DNA from: JANYCG01 sp031418395
GTDB taxonomy: Bacteria; Pseudomonadota; Gammaproteobacteria; Burkholderiales; Burkholderiaceae_C
Reading direction: 5' to 3'
Length of the DNA: 24,069 bases
Assembly (NCBI GenBank): GCA_031418395.1
Contig: JANOXL010000015.1
Coordinates: 1 to 24,069 of the forward strand
The notes under the pieces are model-generated. The model made no database searches, was not told the origin of the DNA, and saw nothing but the letters and a program-made list of their open reading frames with translations. Both the position numbers and the translations under genes were made by a program. This document shows positions 23,232-24,069 of the stretch, piece by piece (position 1 is the first letter of the stretch; each line of letters opens with the position of its first letter).

Positions 23232-24069
23232 ATGGAAAACAAATCGCATGCCCTGGCCGCTGGTGCTTTCGTACTGGCACTGACCGCGCTGGTCGTGGCG
23301 CTGGCGCTGTGGTTGACGCGTGACACCCTCACCCACAACACCTTTGTTCTGAGCAGCAGCGAGTCCGTCACCGGCTTGCAGCCCCAGGCCAGCGTGCGGT
23401 TTCGCGGTGTCAATGTCGGCAAAGTGATGTCCATCGGTTTTGACCCGCTCACGCGCGGCAATGTGCTGATTCGTATCTCCACCGTAGAAGACGCCCCCAT
23501 CACCCGATCCACCTTCGCCACGCTGGGTTTTCAGGGTGTCACGGGTCTGGCATTTGTTCAACTGGACGACAGTGGTGAATCCAAAGACCTGCTGACCTCT
23601 AGCGATGTCGCGCCCGTGCGTATCCCGATGCGCGCCAGTTTGTTCTCCAAATTGTCGGACCAAGGCACCTCGTTGCTGATTCAGGTTGAAGAAACCAGCC
23701 GCCGGTTGAACCAGCTTTTGGCCTCTGAAAACCAAAAAACCCTGTTTGCCGCCGTGCAAGACATCGGCCAGACCGCCAAAGATATGAGCCAGACCGCCAA
23801 GGGGTTTGGCCAGGCGGCCAACTCGCTGCAGCAATTCACCACCAACGCCAACCGGGTGATGGATTTCCAGTTTGGCCCCGAGAAAATGAACCTGCCCAAA
23901 CTGGTCGATGAAATGAGCGTCACCATGAAGTCCTTGCAAGGCACGTCCGAACGCGTGGGCGCAACAGCCGACGAAGCCCGCAGTACCGCACAGGAGTTCC
24001 GCCAGACCGCGCAAACCCTGACCCAACCCGGCGGCGCGCTGGACAAACTGGGTGAAGGTGCCCAGGCGC
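23232..24069 (+). CDS. MCE/MlaD-family lipid-binding protein, partial (runs off window)
   Basis: Open from ATG 23232 to the window end (279 codons), without a stop. One membrane anchor at about 8-28 is followed by a single MCE domain (about 36-115: FRGVNVGKVMSIGFDP, then TLGFQGVTGLAFVQLDD). After residue about 140 it is a long Gln/Ala/Thr-rich helical region with repeated QTAK-type heptads (DIGQTAKDMSQTAKGFGQAA), expected to form the hydrophobic channel of an MCE hexamer across the periplasm. It is the substrate-binding partner of the MlaE and MlaF-type proteins upstream. The long helical tail is more like PqiB/LetB-type or Burkholderiales MCE proteins than short E. coli MlaD. Confidence 0.9.
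   Translation, partial: MENKSHALAAGAFVLALTALVVALALWLTRDTLTHNTFVLSSSESVTGLQPQASVRFRGVNVGKVMSIGFDPLTRGNVLIRISTVEDAPITRSTFATLGFQGVTGLAFVQLDDSGESKDLLTSSDVAPVRIPMRASLFSKLSDQGTSLLIQVEETSRRLNQLLASENQKTLFAAVQDIGQTAKDMSQTAKGFGQAANSLQQFTTNANRVMDFQFGPEKMNLPKLVDEMSVTMKSLQGTSERVGATADEARSTAQEFRQTAQTLTQPGGALDKLGEGAQA

Noticed and set aside
22827..24026. 399-codon open frame on the minus strand
   Set aside because: Antisense to the ATPase and MCE genes, which have clear motifs. Low-complexity Gly/His/Gln composition marks it as a shadow.

Overview
The window looks like chromosomal DNA of a betaproteobacterium, most likely Burkholderiales/Comamonadaceae (Rhodoferax/Polaromonas-like). This rests on high G+C with GC-ending codons, the gene content (gatCAB divergent from mreBCD-mrdA; pyrE followed by a DUF4124 gene), and a GC-rich intergenic repeat that I recall from that family. 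The genus is inference, because no search was run.

Layout. Positions 1-2823 (minus) hold two tandem paralogous AMP-dependent ligases; the leftmost runs off the window edge. The second overlaps the stop of an exonuclease III gene (2820-3605, minus) by 4 bp. A 124-bp imperfect palindrome (3606-3729) separates exonuclease III from the divergent pyrE, which overlaps a DUF4124 secreted-protein gene (3752-5133, plus). Positions 5130-8487 (minus) are the complete gatC-gatA-gatB operon for tRNA-dependent amidation; GatB appears to carry an extra segment of about 33 residues. Divergently, 8733-13391 (plus) is the rod-shape cluster mreB-mreC-mreD-mrdA (PBP2). The usual next gene, rodA, is absent: an AT-rich block, a strong minus-facing terminator and several hairpins occupy 13392-13796.

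Positions 13797-17355 (minus) are a catabolic-looking unit: methylmalonate-semialdehyde dehydrogenase, a shortened HigA-type antitoxin-like protein without a toxin, and a GMC oxidoreductase. Divergent from it, 17618-20154 (plus) has an atypical shikimate-dehydrogenase-like protein overlapping a KstD/fumarate-reductase-type flavoprotein. Copies of the GC-rich repeat separate that pair from a convergent crotonase-family gene (20280-21071, minus). Positions 21232 to the right edge (plus) are an Mla/MCE-type lipid transport operon: a STAS-MlaE permease, an ATPase and an MCE protein cut by the window end.

Housekeeping blocks (translation, cell shape, pyrimidine synthesis, envelope lipid transport) alternate with accessory metabolic genes. 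I see no CRISPR array, phage, transposase, rRNA or tRNA. The less ordinary material is the xth/pyrE palindrome, the repeat family whose stem covaries between copies and which abuts the mrdA start, the structured region where rodA would be expected, the altered AroE-like protein paired with a ring-dehydrogenase-like flavoprotein, and apparent in-frame insertions or deletions in GatB, the GMC enzyme and the HigA-like protein.
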